64,000 bases of DNA from NCBI GenBank assembly GCA_012931725.1, contig CM022948.1:11529303-11593302 (forward strand). Direction: 5' to 3'. The notes beneath the pieces are model-generated. The model ran no database searches and was not told where the DNA came from. It saw nothing but the letters and a program-made list of their open reading frames with translations. Below, one piece after another: positions 19,381 to 30,327 of the stretch (position 1 is the first letter of the stretch; each line of letters begins with the position of its first letter). The position numbers and the translations under genes were made by a program. The DNA comes from Litsea cubeba (lineage: Eukaryota; Streptophyta; Magnoliopsida; Laurales; Lauraceae).

Positions 19381-21325
19381 ATGAAAAAGAATGACTCAAG
19401 ATCCACACTACTGAAGTCCTAGAGATGACAAAACAAACTGTAAAAAGGCATAGGCACAAAAGTAAATGAACAAACCATTACCCGTGTTCATTGAGTCCAT
19501 GTATAATAATCAATATGCCCCTGAAAATGCAAAGAATGCCATTAAGTTGAATACGAAGTGGAATAAAAGCTTAATATAGTACATGTAAAAGAATCTCAAA
19601 TTGGATCCACAAAGATGGAGTGCCAAGCAGTTTTTCCCCTTTATTCCAAAGAAGACCCTTTGGGTTTCCCTTGCTGCTTCTTAGTATAATTCTTTTATAC
19701 CATAAAGCTTCTGAATAATACAAGTTACCATTTCCAAAAAAGAAAAAGGGAAAAGAAGACCCTTCATTTTCCACTGATATTAATGTTGAGAAACTCGTTT
19801 CAAACGGTGTCTCGGTTTGGCCACCAAACTGAAGTATTTTGGTCGATTCAAAATTTCGGCGAAACATGCATAATTATTGCAAATTCAACATGCATCCCCT
19901 ATCAAATTTTGGTCAATTTCATAGGTGCTTATTGCAAATTTACCCTCCTCACTTTGCATCTCATCTCAATATCAACAAATGCATCAACGAAATGCATCCA
20001 TAAAATTGAGCATTAAACCACACAATCTTGAGGAAGACAAGGCAACCCTTCCACAGATTGATTGATAATAAATTATATAAGTTTTTACAACCAAACAACC
20101 TTTGATCACACAACTAGGTTACAACTAGTCCCCTTCTTTAGGGTACCTCTACACCTAGTATGCTTTCATGAAAATGCACTTTCCATTGTTAAGCCAATAG
20201 GAATGAATAATGGACGCACAATCACTAGATGAAATTACAATGCCTCATAAAAAAATCAAGAGCAGCACATCAATTAAAACCAAAAGGAATGAAGAAAAAA
20301 AAAAGTTCCCCCAATTCAACAACAATGAACTAAAAAAAAAATAACATAAAAAAAAGAATAAAAGCAATCCATTACAGAACTAAATTAGTAGCCAAAAGAG
20401 AATCTTCACATCACCATTCAGGAAGATGTGGATGGACTTCTCTCTTTTACAATAGAACTCATTTAACCCGTGGATCTCATATACTCTTATCTTGCTTATG
20501 GACCCAAAGTTTAGTTGACCATTAGCTGACAGGCCCCTTCATGATAAAAAAAAATGTTGCAATATACACTAAACTTTGAAGATAAAAGCCCTCTATATTT
20601 GACCACTTTCACATTCTATCTGGACCATTTTAGTGTTTCCTTCTTGACCATTAATTTGACAATAAAAAATTGGCTCATCTGATTGACAAAAATAAAAAAT
20701 AAAAAGAAAAGAAAAAGATCCCACGAGTAATAAGAAACAGGTTTGTGGCCGCACTTGGTTGACAGCTTGGATCAGAGATGCACCACAATGTCAGACATGA
20801 GAGAAGGGGAATCATCCAATACAAGCACCTTTGAGCAATTCATAGAAACAACATAGAAAAGTTGAAAAACAATGTGCCCCAAAATTATTTCAGCAAAGAC
20901 TACAACATAGCATCCAACAGAAAACATAGAAATAGAAACAAGAGAAATCAGATATTAGAACCTTGTAATCTTGGAACCTCATGAAAACAAAGAGACAAAC
21001 CCAAATCTTTGTAGACCTTGTTCTTGCCATTTATGGTTTAGAAGAGGCAATAACAGTATATGAATAATATAGAAGAGGCGGAAATTGAAAGGGGTTCTTC
21101 TCCAAATGAATATTGCACCTTACTAAACAGCACCAAACCCACTAACCCATGGCCTACATCACTTCATCAACACACAAAATGCATATTGCCCAACCAAACA
21201 TAAACCACCCACCTACAAACATGCATATCTCCATCATATATATGACCTAAATCAACAACTATTAGAAACTGATAAGAAAAAATAAATCAACACCTAGTAA
21301 AATTAGCAGATGCCAACACACATAC

Positions 21326-21475
21326 CTCCTACTCATCTTGACTCTGTATTCCCTCATATGCCATCAAGAATGGCTTCACCTTCTCCAATGCATCCCTGAG
21401 AGACATTAGAGGTTTTTCGTCGATGTCCGGATTCATGTCAAACTCCCCCATCAAATACTCTTCTTCACACTCAAT
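21326..21475 (-). pseudogene. Captured exon of an unrecognised conserved plant gene
   Basis: Acceptor TTTTGTAG, donor GTATGT, with a 50-codon exon containing MGEFDMNPDIDEKPLMSLRD, LEKVKPFLMAYEGIQSQDE and then TAG GAG. The penultimate codon is TAG, one base from TGG (Trp). The block resembles a conserved plant (possibly plastid) protein that I cannot name. Both splice sites are kept, which indicates capture from genomic DNA. Confidence 0.55.
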
Positions 21476-21604
21476 CTACAAAACAAATACCCAAAATTAA
21501 TATAAGACCCATTTACAGCAGAATCATTCCCCTGTTCAACAAAGAAACAAACCTTTCAATGTCAGACAGATGCCGAAAATGACCCCATTGCCGTCATCCA
21601 CTTT

Positions 21605-21985
21605 GTGCTCCCAAAGCGGTTTTCCCCCTTCAATTTTCCCAGCATTCTCGTCCTCCCAAATCGACCGTACCATCAACCCAGTCACCCCGTCCTCAAGGTC
21701 TTCGACGCCATCCACGGCCGTGAGCCCTCTCTTCTTTCCGATCCACGCTCTGACATCGCCGGCTACTTATCCATCCTACACCGCCTAGAGGAGGCGCTCG
21801 CCTTCCTTGCCGCCAACTCCGGCCTCGCAATCCAGTGGCTCGACGACATCATCGAGTACCTTGAAGAGAACTCCATCGCTGACCACCGGTACCTGTCGGA
21901 TCTCAAGAACTCCCTCAAAACCCTAAGAGAATTAGGGCACAATAGCCTCTATGGCGGTCTGCTGGGCGATTTATTGTTTTGATTG
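21605..21985 (+). pseudogene. Captured fragment of an exocyst EXO70-family gene
   Basis: The frame is open for ~125 codons and includes VLKVFDAIHGREPSLLSDPR, GYLSILHRLEEALAFLAAN, GLAIQWLDDIIEYLEE and DHRYLSDLKNSLKTLREL. This is the N-terminal part of plant EXO70, a tethering subunit of the exocyst at the plasma membrane. The full proteins are ~600-700 aa; this ends at ~125 codons. It lies 0.5 kb inside the right end of the inner CACTA, in sequence richer in G+C than its surroundings, as expected for transposed cargo. Confidence 0.72.
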
Positions 21986-22209
21986 ATCAATGGGCTTTCT
22001 GGGTAGGGTTGGAATTGGGGCTTTTTGCCAGGAGCGAAGAGAGATCGTCCGGAGAGAGATTGAGAGACGATGGAGATGAGAGGAGATGAGATTCACGCGG
22101 AGGGAAAGAAAGAAATGAGAGGAGGGTAAAGGGGAGGGCAGTGCGCGGGAGGGGCAAAAACAGTGGGAAGGAAGCGAGTACCTTAAATTCTAGTAGTGTG
22201 ATTTAAGAA

Positions 22210-22501
22210 GAACCGATATAAAAAAATACATGTGATATCGGTTTTGAAAAATTATATAATATCGGTTTCTTAATAACCGATATAAAATATAATAATTAAT
22301 ATCATATTTTGTGCTAACCGATATTATATATAATAGTTATTATATCGGTTACGTAGTAATCGATATAAAAAAAACTTTACCGATATAAAAAAATATTAAC
22401 CGATATAAAAAACCATGACCGAAGATATTATATCGGTTATATTAAAAACCGATATAGGGCAGTTTTTGTAACCGATATAAAATGTCCTTCTTTTAGTAGT
22501 G
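22210..22501. repeat. Right subterminal ACCGATATA repeat cluster and terminus of inner CACTA
   Basis: Repeated ACCGATATA/TATATCGGT motifs precede the terminal TTTTAGTAGTG ending at 22501, mirroring the left cluster. Confidence 0.85.
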
Positions 22502-22504
22502 AGG

Positions 22505-23935
22505 GCATTCAATCTTTGGTGGTGCTATTTATATGCAGTTGTCAATTGTTTTTCTTTATCTATGCTTTGTTACTCTGTGATAAGGATGAATAGAATTTTC
22601 ATACTTCAAATCAGATTTAATTGATTGTGAAAATATTTTGGATTTATATATATTGCTTTTGTGGTTACATTAGTTTTGTTTTTGTTGTTGGGTTGTGTAA
22701 GGGAGGTCTTATGCAATGCCAAAGCGTTGGCTCATATGTAGCTAATGTTCCTTGTTTATTTTATGAAAAAGTCTACACCGCCCGATGCAAGAGCTCGGGC
22801 GGTGGCACGGTCCCCCATGGAGATATATCAATTATTTAATTATTTTAAACCCCTGACAGAGAGCACTGTTTGAATGGATTGAGCCTTCAACTTGGGGTTG
22901 TATTTTGATTGGTCAATTAATCTGTTCCTCAACTTGGGACCAAAGTGATGATTGGGTTTGTCTACTTTATCTGTACTAAAATGAATTCTAAATTTGAGTA
23001 GCGTGTTTTTAGCAAGATTGATGTACGTATACGTAGGTTGATTCCTAATTTATTTTTATATAAGTGGAATAGTGGTGCTTATGACATATCATCCGCGTTT
23101 TAGTTTTTTCCTTTTTGGAGTCATGAGGAGTGATAGTTATGGGGTTCGTGGAGATGGGTCTGATGCACCATCCCATTTGAAAGAACTTGTGCTATAGGTA
23201 AGTCTATATGGATAGGTGAGTGAGTGGATGTGGATATTGAATTTGCATGTGCATCACATATATATATTAATGGTCATTTATGTATATATTCAATTGGATA
23301 TTTTCATGTCATGTTGTGCCCAACTGTCTCAGTTGTTTCATGCTATATACAATTAATAGAACATATTCAATTGAATGTGTTGTTGGTACATTCTATCATT
23401 TGCAGTTGAGTTTCAAGAATGCGTTGCTCATGATTATTTGAGAACCTTTGTTTAGCAGGCATATACAATCAAATGTTGAATCATGGAATGATGCTATTTG
23501 AAGTGGTTTTTCAACACCACCTACAATTTTCTTCATATCTAGTAACCAGAAAAGATTTTAAGGTTGGATAGTTAGGATAGTCCATTTTAGATTGTGCCCA
23601 TCCAAAGTGTTATGGCCGAGATCTACTTTCTCAACCTTGTACATATATTGTGTTTCTGAAGTTCACTTGGTAGAGCATCCATGAAGTTGGGAGTCGAGAG
23701 TACTACTTATAATTGGATCATGACTGAATTACTTTCCAAGTGTATTTGGAAGACCCATGTTGGTTCGAAATGAAAAAAATATGCCATCCTATGGTTGTGA
23801 AGGTATGAGTTGGTTTTCTTGTTGCTACCTTTAGTAAAGTTGCTTCCACTTCTGTCTTGTGTGAAGAAAATGTTAAGATGGATCTTTGTAAATTATTGGC
23901 AGGTGTTTCTGTGGTTAATGTGGGCTGATATTGGA
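22505..23935. other. Internal part of outer CACTA, no recognisable gene
   Basis: AT-rich sequence with short frames only. A GCCCGATGCAAGAGCTCGGGC hairpin lies near 22780. The last ~100 bp (TAAGATGGATCTTTGTAAAT and following) also occur in the CACTA at 27264-34024 near 33477, so they are element-specific. Confidence 0.5.
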
Positions 23936-23939
23936 AAAA

Positions 23940-24326
23940 AAAAGTACTGCTTTTTAGCGGCAGCCATATGACCGCCGCTAAATACTATTTTTAGCGGCAG
24001 CTGCTCTTAGTATTACCGGCGGCCAAGGAAAAATAAAATACTGCTTTTAACGGCGCTCACAGGACTGTCGCTAAAAAATAATTTTTAGCGGCGGCCATTT
24101 TTACTATTACCAGCGGCCAACGGGCACCGCTAAAAGTTTTCTTCATCGTCCAACTAACTGACAGAATTCTTTTACCGGCGGTCAGGACCGCCGCAACAAA
24201 GAATAGCCGCCGCACAAACCTTTACCGACCGGACATGTACCGACGTTTTTCGGCGGCCAGACTGACTGTCGCTGATTGTTTTACCGGCGGCCACAGCCGC
24301 CGCTACAGGCAGTTTTTCTTGTAGTG
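23940..24326. repeat. Right subterminal GGCGGCC repeats and terminus of outer CACTA
   Basis: Alternating TTTTTAGCGGC, ACCGGCGGCC and CCGCCGC units run to the terminus TTTTTCTTGTAGTG. The same arrangement is at 33555-34024. Confidence 0.85.
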
Positions 24327-25049
24327 ACCATAATTGTTTTGATTTGTAACTCCTTCTTGGATTATGATTGGGCCATACATGATAGTGGGTAATTAACCAC
24401 ATTCATTTGTCATAAAAATTGGTCATTAAACGCATCAAGTGGCCGCAGAAGTGCTTGAAGGGTCACAGGTCACGCCGTTTCTTTTGGAATTTTATCCGTA
24501 ACGTAGGGAGCCTTGATCGCTGGTGGATTTCTCATATCGATTATTGTCGAATGGTCATGCAATTTCAGACATTTATTGCTACCAGTAGGCCGATATCATT
24601 TGTCCCATCGATTTTTCAATCGGCCGGGCAGAAAGTATATTTTCTTGGTTGTCTGGTTGATGAACTCGAGGTGTCCGATGACGAACTCATGATTTCGATG
24701 GCGCATCCGCGACGTTGTCGAAGATCAACAGATTTCGTGCCCTGAAAATGAGATTTTAAGAAAATCAAAGAGGACAAATATCTCAAAATGCAAAAACAAC
24801 CCAAAAGTTGGGATTTCGCAGAACTCCAGTGACCTCAGATTTCCAGGGTCGCCGGCGATCATGGGGCAAGTTTGCCCCTTTTGGTTGCATTTTTTGGCCC
24901 TTTTTTGTTTTTTTTTATTTGGCATATTTTCTTAGAAACAAAAAAATTGACGAGAAGCTGTGCAAAACAGAGGGAAAAATTTCTAATTTTCCGGAAAAGC
25001 CGAAAACTTTGTCGTGCAGGGGTGTTGATTTGTCGCTGGATGCTAGAAT

Positions 25050-25850
25050 TGGGTCAAACGATGTCAGAATGACCTGAAATTTGAGTTGAAGCTTCATGGG
25101 CAAGAAATAAGATCAACCACATGCTTTTGTTTGAGTTTTGAGGCATTGTGGAGTCCTATCGCCAATAGACTTGATTTTATTATGAGAAAGCTGTCGTACT
25201 TTAATGTACAGTCAAACAATGTCTGATTAACCTGAAATTTGACACGTAGCCTCTTAGAATCATTTTAAGATGATCCGTAGCTCTAATTTGAAAATAATTG
25301 TCCTAAGGAGCTCCGTCATCGGGAGACCTAATTGAGCTTCCGGAGGGTCAAAGTTGGGTCAAATCATATCGAAAAGACCTTAAACTTGACATATAGTCCC
25401 TTGGAAGACCATTCATGTGCTTTATTTGATGACTGGTGACTTTGGTGATCTGCAGGGAGGCCTAGTTTTATTTTTTGAGGATTGATGTTGGGTCAAGCGC
25501 TGTCGATTTGTCCTGAAATTTGATATAAAGCCTCTTGGAAGTACTTTAAGATCATCCATAGGGTCTGATTGAAGATCTAATGTCTCCAATACTATTTTCG
25601 CTGGAAGGGCTGACTTTGTCGAGTAGAGAATGCGACTTTTTGTATTTTGGGCAAAACGGTGTCGGAATGGCCTGAAATTTGATATAGAGCCTTTTAGTTG
25701 CATTTTGAGGTCAACTTTGTGCTCTGTTTGGTCAAACAAAATCTCCAGCTTTACCGCCCCTTGAAGCTCCTGTTTAGCTGCTATAATAGTGAAGTGGGGC
25801 CAAATGATGTCGAAATGGCCCAAAACTTCATGTGTGCTCTTTTCATGACA
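25050..25850. repeat. Degenerate ~150-bp tandem repeat array, six units
   Basis: A motif close to GGGTCAAACGATGTCGGAAT followed by GGCCTGAAATTTGA and AAGCCTCTT occurs at about 25051, 25209, 25356, 25490, 25649 and 25796. Intervals are ~134-159 bp. Units are strongly diverged. The ~700 bp upstream (24330-25020) shows no gene. Confidence 0.7.
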
Positions 25851-25972
25851 GTTTTAAAGGATCTTGAAGTTTCTAGATAGTTCCGACAAGGCCTCATACT
25901 TGAAGCAGCTTTGCCCATTGTGGCTTGAATAGCCTGCATATTTGAAAGAGTTCGGGAGAACTCATGTGCCCA

Positions 25973-26331
25973 TTTTTTCCGGGAGAAGGCTGAGATGACG
26001 AACTCTTTCTTGAAAATTTTGAAGTTCCTGAAATTCTATCTCATCATAAAATTCTAAAAGAAAAAAAAAATCCTCCCACCAAATTAGCCCTGTTTCCTTT
26101 GTGTGTTTGGGGCCCCCCAAATCGGTTTGAAAGGATTTAAGCCACGCCTAAAAATTTGGTGGCCCCAAACACACAAACGAAACCGGGCTAATTTGGAGGG
26201 AGGTTTTTTTTGTTTTTTTTTTTTTTTTTTTTACTTTTAGAATTTTATGATGAGATAGATTTTTAGGAACTTCAAAATTTTCAAGAAAGAGTTCGTCATC
26301 TCACCCTTCTCCCGGACAAAATGGGCACATG
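25973..26331. mobile_element. Snap-back (long inverted repeat) element, 359 bp
   Basis: The left arm CATGTGCCCATTTTTTCCGG continues through GAGATGACGAACTCTTTC and CATCATAAAATTCTAAAAG. The right arm is its inverse, ending GGGCACATG at 26331. A second inner pair (CCCTGTTTCCTTTGTGTGTTTGG and its inverse) surrounds the centre. Essentially the whole element folds back. No target duplication was found; the copia coding sequence starts directly after it. Confidence 0.75.
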
Positions 26332-27181
26332 GGCATAAAGATCACCCGTGACCGGCCAAATCGGTTATTGACTTTGTCACAAGAGTCTTACTTGGAAACT
26401 ATGTTAAAACAGTTTGATATGATGATGTGCAAGCTAGTCGATGCTACCATTAGCAAAAATGAAAAATTGTCCAGCAAACAGGGGCCCACGACTGAGGAAG
26501 ATAAGGCAATAATGCGGGGCAAGCCTTATGCTCAGGTTGTGGGAAGCATCATGTATGCGATGCTGTGTACAAAACCGGATGTTGCCTTCACCGTGGGTCT
26601 CGTGAGTAGATTCCTAAGTAACCCTGGATTACCTCATTGGTATGCGGTTAAGAGGATTCTACGATACATCAAAGGCACCTTGAAGTTGCAACTGTATTAT
26701 TAAGGTGATGACCTGAAATTGCGTCGATGCGGATTGGGCCGGTGACTTAGACAAAAGAAAGTCAACCACAGGCTATGTGTATACTCTGGGGGGAGGTGCG
26801 ATCTCTTGGGGTAGCAAGAAACAGACCTCAACGGCCATGTCTACAGCCGAAGCAGAGTATATAGCCTGTAGTACCGCAGTTCAGGAGGCTGTCTGGTTAA
26901 GAAACTTTTTATGTGGTATTGATTTAATCAGTGTGGAACAGCCTGTCCCAATGAACGCAGATAGTACGTCTACCATCTCTATGGTGACTGAGCCGAGATT
27001 TAACAGCCGATCAAAGCATGTTGAGATAAAATATCATTTTGTCCGGGAGAAGGCTGTGAATGGAGAAATTCAAATTTCTTATTTGCCTTCTAAGGAAATG
27101 ATGGCTGATGCTCTCACCAAACCGTTGCCTGCTGAAGAATTTGCGAGGCACGTGATGTGCATGGGACTTAAATACATTTGA
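26332..27181 (+). pseudogene. 3' part of a Ty1-copia polyprotein (RT end and RNase H)
   Basis: The frame starts GIKITRDRPNRLLTLSQESY and has PYAQVVGSIMYAM, KPDVAFTVGLVSRF and HWYAVKRILRYIKGT. After a stop and frame change near 26703 it continues YTLGGGAISWGSKKQTST, AMSTAEAEYIACS, RSKHVEIKYHFVRE and MMADALTKPL, the copia RNase H. Everything upstream (gag to most of RT) is absent, replaced by the snap-back element. A purine-rich tract AAGTGGGAGAT follows at ~27221 and the 3' LTR starts at 27232. Confidence 0.88.
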
Positions 27182-28110
27182 TGTACATTGACACGTTTGT
27201 CAAAACATGGCATTCGTGCCAAGTGGGAGATTGATAGGAAAATTGTGTGGCCCGACTACCATTCACTACAAGAAAATACATTTTTAGCGGCGGACTTATA
27301 GTGGCGGCCAATAAAATTCGTCACTATAAGATACTTATAACGGCGGCCAAAGCTGATCCGTCGCTGTTACACAATTTCTAAGATACTTGTACCGGCGGTC
27401 AGGGCTACGACCGTCGCTAAAAAACATTCATCTAAGGGCGCGAAGGATGCGCGGGTAATTTTTTATTTTTACCGACAGTCAGGTGTTGGCTGCCGCTACA
27501 AATTGTTTGTAGTGGCGGCCATTAGTGGCCCCCGACGGTAAAAGTGTGATACCTAAAATCAATCCCACTCGAGTTTCTCTCTTCTCACGGTCTCTCACTC
27601 TTAACAGTGCCGGAACACTGCTCACTGGAACCCTCTCTGCCCTCTCATTCTCTCGCTCATCTCTCCCCTGCGCAGCCCTCCATCTCTTGACCTCCTTCAT
27701 TTCTCTGCCCTCTCCTTCTCTCTCACACCATCCCTCTCATCCGATCCCTCTTCTCTCTCACGCCATCCCTCTTCTCTCACTCATCCTTCCTCTCCATTCG
27801 AAAACCCCCAAATCTCCAACCCTTACCCTCTCCATTCGAAAACCCCCAAATCAAAAGTGTTTCAAACCATTTATGGACTCTCTCTCGGTTTCCAGGCAAC
27901 ATAAAACAAAACTCAGGTTTTAGGTATGCAAATTTTATTCTCAGATTGCATGTTCTGTAAATCATTTGGTTTTTTCTTCTCGGGTATTTCATTTGGGCAC
28001 ATCTGGTTTTGTTTTGTTTTTTTAAGTCCTTTTCTGTGTTTTGTTGATGGAATGTGGGTAGGAAGGAAATTTGGGTTGGTGGGTGATTCTCTGCTGAAGA
28101 AGATTCTAGT

Positions 28111-28359
28111 ATGGTAATTGGTTTGCCTGGCCGAGTTTTACTTGGGAGGTTGCCTGAGTGGACGCCGGATGTGCGGTATTTTAGCAGTGAGGAGTATCCA
28201 CGTGTTAATTTTGCTCAGCGGTATGATGGTCGTGGTACCCTTGCGCTTCCTGTTTTCGAGAGAGGGAGTCAGGCTTCCTTGGGTGTTGTGGAAGTTGTGA
28301 TGACCACCCAAAATATCGATTATCATCCAGAGCTTGAAAATATATGCAATGCTCTCCAG
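28111..28359 (+). pseudogene. Captured NIN-like protein (NLP) exon, GAF-like region
   Basis: Reads GLPGRVLLGRLPEWTPDVRY, FSSEEYPRVNFAQRYDGRG, LALPVFERGSQASLGVVEVV and PELENICNALQ, then a GT donor. This block is highly characteristic of plant NLP transcription factors, which act in nitrate signalling. The frame is open and the donor (CAG|GTCTGG) is kept. The rest of the N-terminal region is absent. Confidence 0.88.
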
Positions 28360-29048
28360 GTCTGGTTCTTTTCTTTACTCCTAATTATTCAATCTTGCAG
28401 TTCATGACTTCATGGTGCATTTGCATTTGGAATAGAAGTTAGAAAAACAGTACTTAGAAAAACAGTACTCTTACTGATCTGGATTTGGATTCTCACGCTG
28501 CTCCAAACACACAGCAGAACAACTGACCATCTGCTTTGCCTAATATTCGAACCTATAGCAACTAGGGGTGCAAGATTATATATGTTTTAACCATGTGGAG
28601 ATTTAAATCTAGGCAGGTTTTGGATGCTTGGAGACCCAAACTCGACTTACCTGTTGTATGCCTGAAATAAGAACATTTCTATGCCTGAAAATAAAGAACA
28701 TTTCTGTGGGAATGAACATAGAGCCTGAGGTACAATTCAAGGCGCTCATTGTCACAATTATGAAGTTACCAGTTCAATTCAGCTTACTTAAACCCCTAAC
28801 AATGGGAAAAAAAAATAAAAGAAAATAGAAGTAAAGTTGAATATAGAATCACATCTGCCCACAGATTAATAGCCAGTATGGTATTAAATTTTGTTTAAGG
28901 TCATTCCTACGGCATCCACATGTTTGAATTTGTTGCAACTATCAGAAATGGGTATAACATCTTCAGGTTAGGGGCAAATTTTAGAAGTGTTAAAATGAGT
29001 CTTTTCCTAGTTTTTCCTTTGCACTGAAATTTAAATGAAATCATTCAG

Positions 29049-29320
29049 GGGATTTCCAGTGTCATTCAGGCACAAGAGAAGGGCAAAAGTGTTTTGCATC
29101 CTGCTTCTCTGTCATTGGAATTTCAGGAGCAGGAGTCAGAGGAATATAATGTTACCAGTCATTGGGATCCTGCTGAGGTGGACTTACACTCTGGCAAACC
29201 TAGAATTGAGAATGCTCGGAATGAAACAGAGAAGTCACGACAAAATCAGAGAAAACTGTCAGGCTAGAGGTCCTTTGGCAATTGCAGGGAGCCTGAAGGA
29301 TGCTGCAAAGAGTATTGGAG
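29049..29320 (+). pseudogene. Captured NLP exon reaching the start of the RWP-RK domain
   Basis: After acceptor CATTCAG it reads GISSVIQAQEKGKSVLHPAS, EYNVTSHWDPAEVDLHSGK, then a stop and frame change. In the next frame it ends AGSLKDAAKSIG before donor GTAAGT. SHWDxxxVxLHxG and AGSLKDAAKSIG occur in this order in NLP proteins; the second is the first half of the RWP-RK DNA-binding domain. The RWPSRK motif itself is missing, so no DNA binding is expected. Confidence 0.82.
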
Positions 29321-30267
29321 GTAAGTTGCATACTATAAAAGTAAGGTCCTTGTATTCTTTTTTGTTAGCACAGTGAACTATTTGTAGTGTATTTGTACTC
29401 TTCTTTTCCCTTTGAGAAGAGGAGTTTGGTTCATAATTTCATTTTGTATTTTAAGCTATTTTGCGTAAGCAAGACTGGTGCAAGTGTTGGTGCCCGACTT
29501 GGTGAACCAAAAAGCATAAAAATATTCAAGTACTTGGAAATACGTATTAATCTGTTTAGATATATAATATATATTTTTTTCCCCTCTAGAGTTTCAGCGT
29601 TAAGATGTTCTATGGTGGGATTAGTCACGGATTAGATAATTCTAGTGTCATATTTGCCTTACAACACAATAACTGAAAAAGCTTGAGTGCACATGAGAAA
29701 GAGGAGAGAAGAATGAGACATGATTCTTTAATAAGTGGGTTTTGTGTGTGTTTTTTCCTATTTTAAACCTTTTTTTTTTTTTGAATGGGCATGTATATAT
29801 CTTACCCCATACCCTTGAGTTGTATTGCAGCTCATTGTATTCATGTCATATAGTTCATTTCTCTGTAGCTATTTTATGGGCACTGAATTTAATGGAAAAA
29901 TAGTTATAGTGATCACCTTCTCTGTAGCTATTGAATGAAACTTTCAGATATTCATTTCTATCTCATTGTCTCATTACCTCTGTCAACAAACTGCTATGAA
30001 CTGAATGATCATTGGCTGAACTGCTATGATGCTTTGCTTCTTCCTCCATGACGAGAATCTTAAAAACATTGATGATTTTTTTTGGTTATGTGTAGGTTGC
30101 AGTGTTAGGATTCACATTTTCAATAAAAGAACTCTAACTTTAAATGACTTAGCTGTTTGATAACTCTTAAATTTTCTTCTTTGCAATGGAAATCTTATGA
30201 ATTTGTTATTATAACCTTATTCAGTTGCCTCTATAAAGCTAATGGATTTGGCAATACTGTATAACAG

Positions 30268-30327
30268 GAAAAGAGTGGTGTCCCTCTTGTTGCACATGAA
30301 AAGTTTTCAGAACCCAGGGAGGTGGAG
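30268..30327 (+). pseudogene. Possible captured exon, origin unknown
   Basis: A 60-nt open segment (EKSGVPLVAHEKFSEP...) lies between acceptor ATAACAG and donor GTATAT on the same strand as the NLP and myosin pieces. Too short to assign; it could be chance. Confidence 0.25.

Larger units (their letters stand above)
14563..22501. mobile_element. Inner CACTA transposon nested in the outer one; AGG target duplication
   Basis: The left end CACTACTAGAAAAAAGGC and the inverted right end CACTACTAAAAGAAGGAC match, each followed by ATTTTATATCGG. AGG flanks both ends (14560-14562, 22502-22504). Subterminal repeats of ACCGATATA in both orientations fill 14580-15020 and 22210-22490. The ~7.9-kb body holds a decayed minus-strand ORF1-like gene, fragments of at least three other genes and internal direct repeats. 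No complete transposase was seen. Confidence 0.9.
14397..24326. mobile_element. Outer CACTA transposon, interrupted by a second CACTA; ACC target duplication
   Basis: The left end is TACTACAAGAAAATAC (first C changed to T) and the right end reads inverted as CACTACAAGAAAAACTG. The 3-bp repeat ACC flanks both ends (14394-14396, 24327-24329), as expected for CACTA elements. Subterminal regions are packed with GGCGGCC/GCCGCC and GTCGCT motifs (14400-14550; 23940-24320). Removing the inner insertion leaves ~2.0 kb without recognisable transposase, so it is a non-autonomous element. It shares both end regions with the CACTA at 27264-34024. Confidence 0.88.

Noticed and set aside
22780..22810. GCCCGATGCAAGAGCTCGGGC hairpin considered as a terminator or MITE
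   Set aside because: Single short palindrome without a repeat partner or flanking duplication; intrinsic terminators are not expected in plant nuclear DNA.
24419..24745. 108-codon plus-strand frame starting near a TIR
   Set aside because: No recognisable domain, no splice or promoter context; outside the CACTA end and probably chance.
27525..27923. 132-codon Ser/Pro/Leu-rich plus-strand frame before the NLP fragment
   Set aside because: CT-rich low complexity; it may be a captured 5' UTR, but there is no protein evidence.
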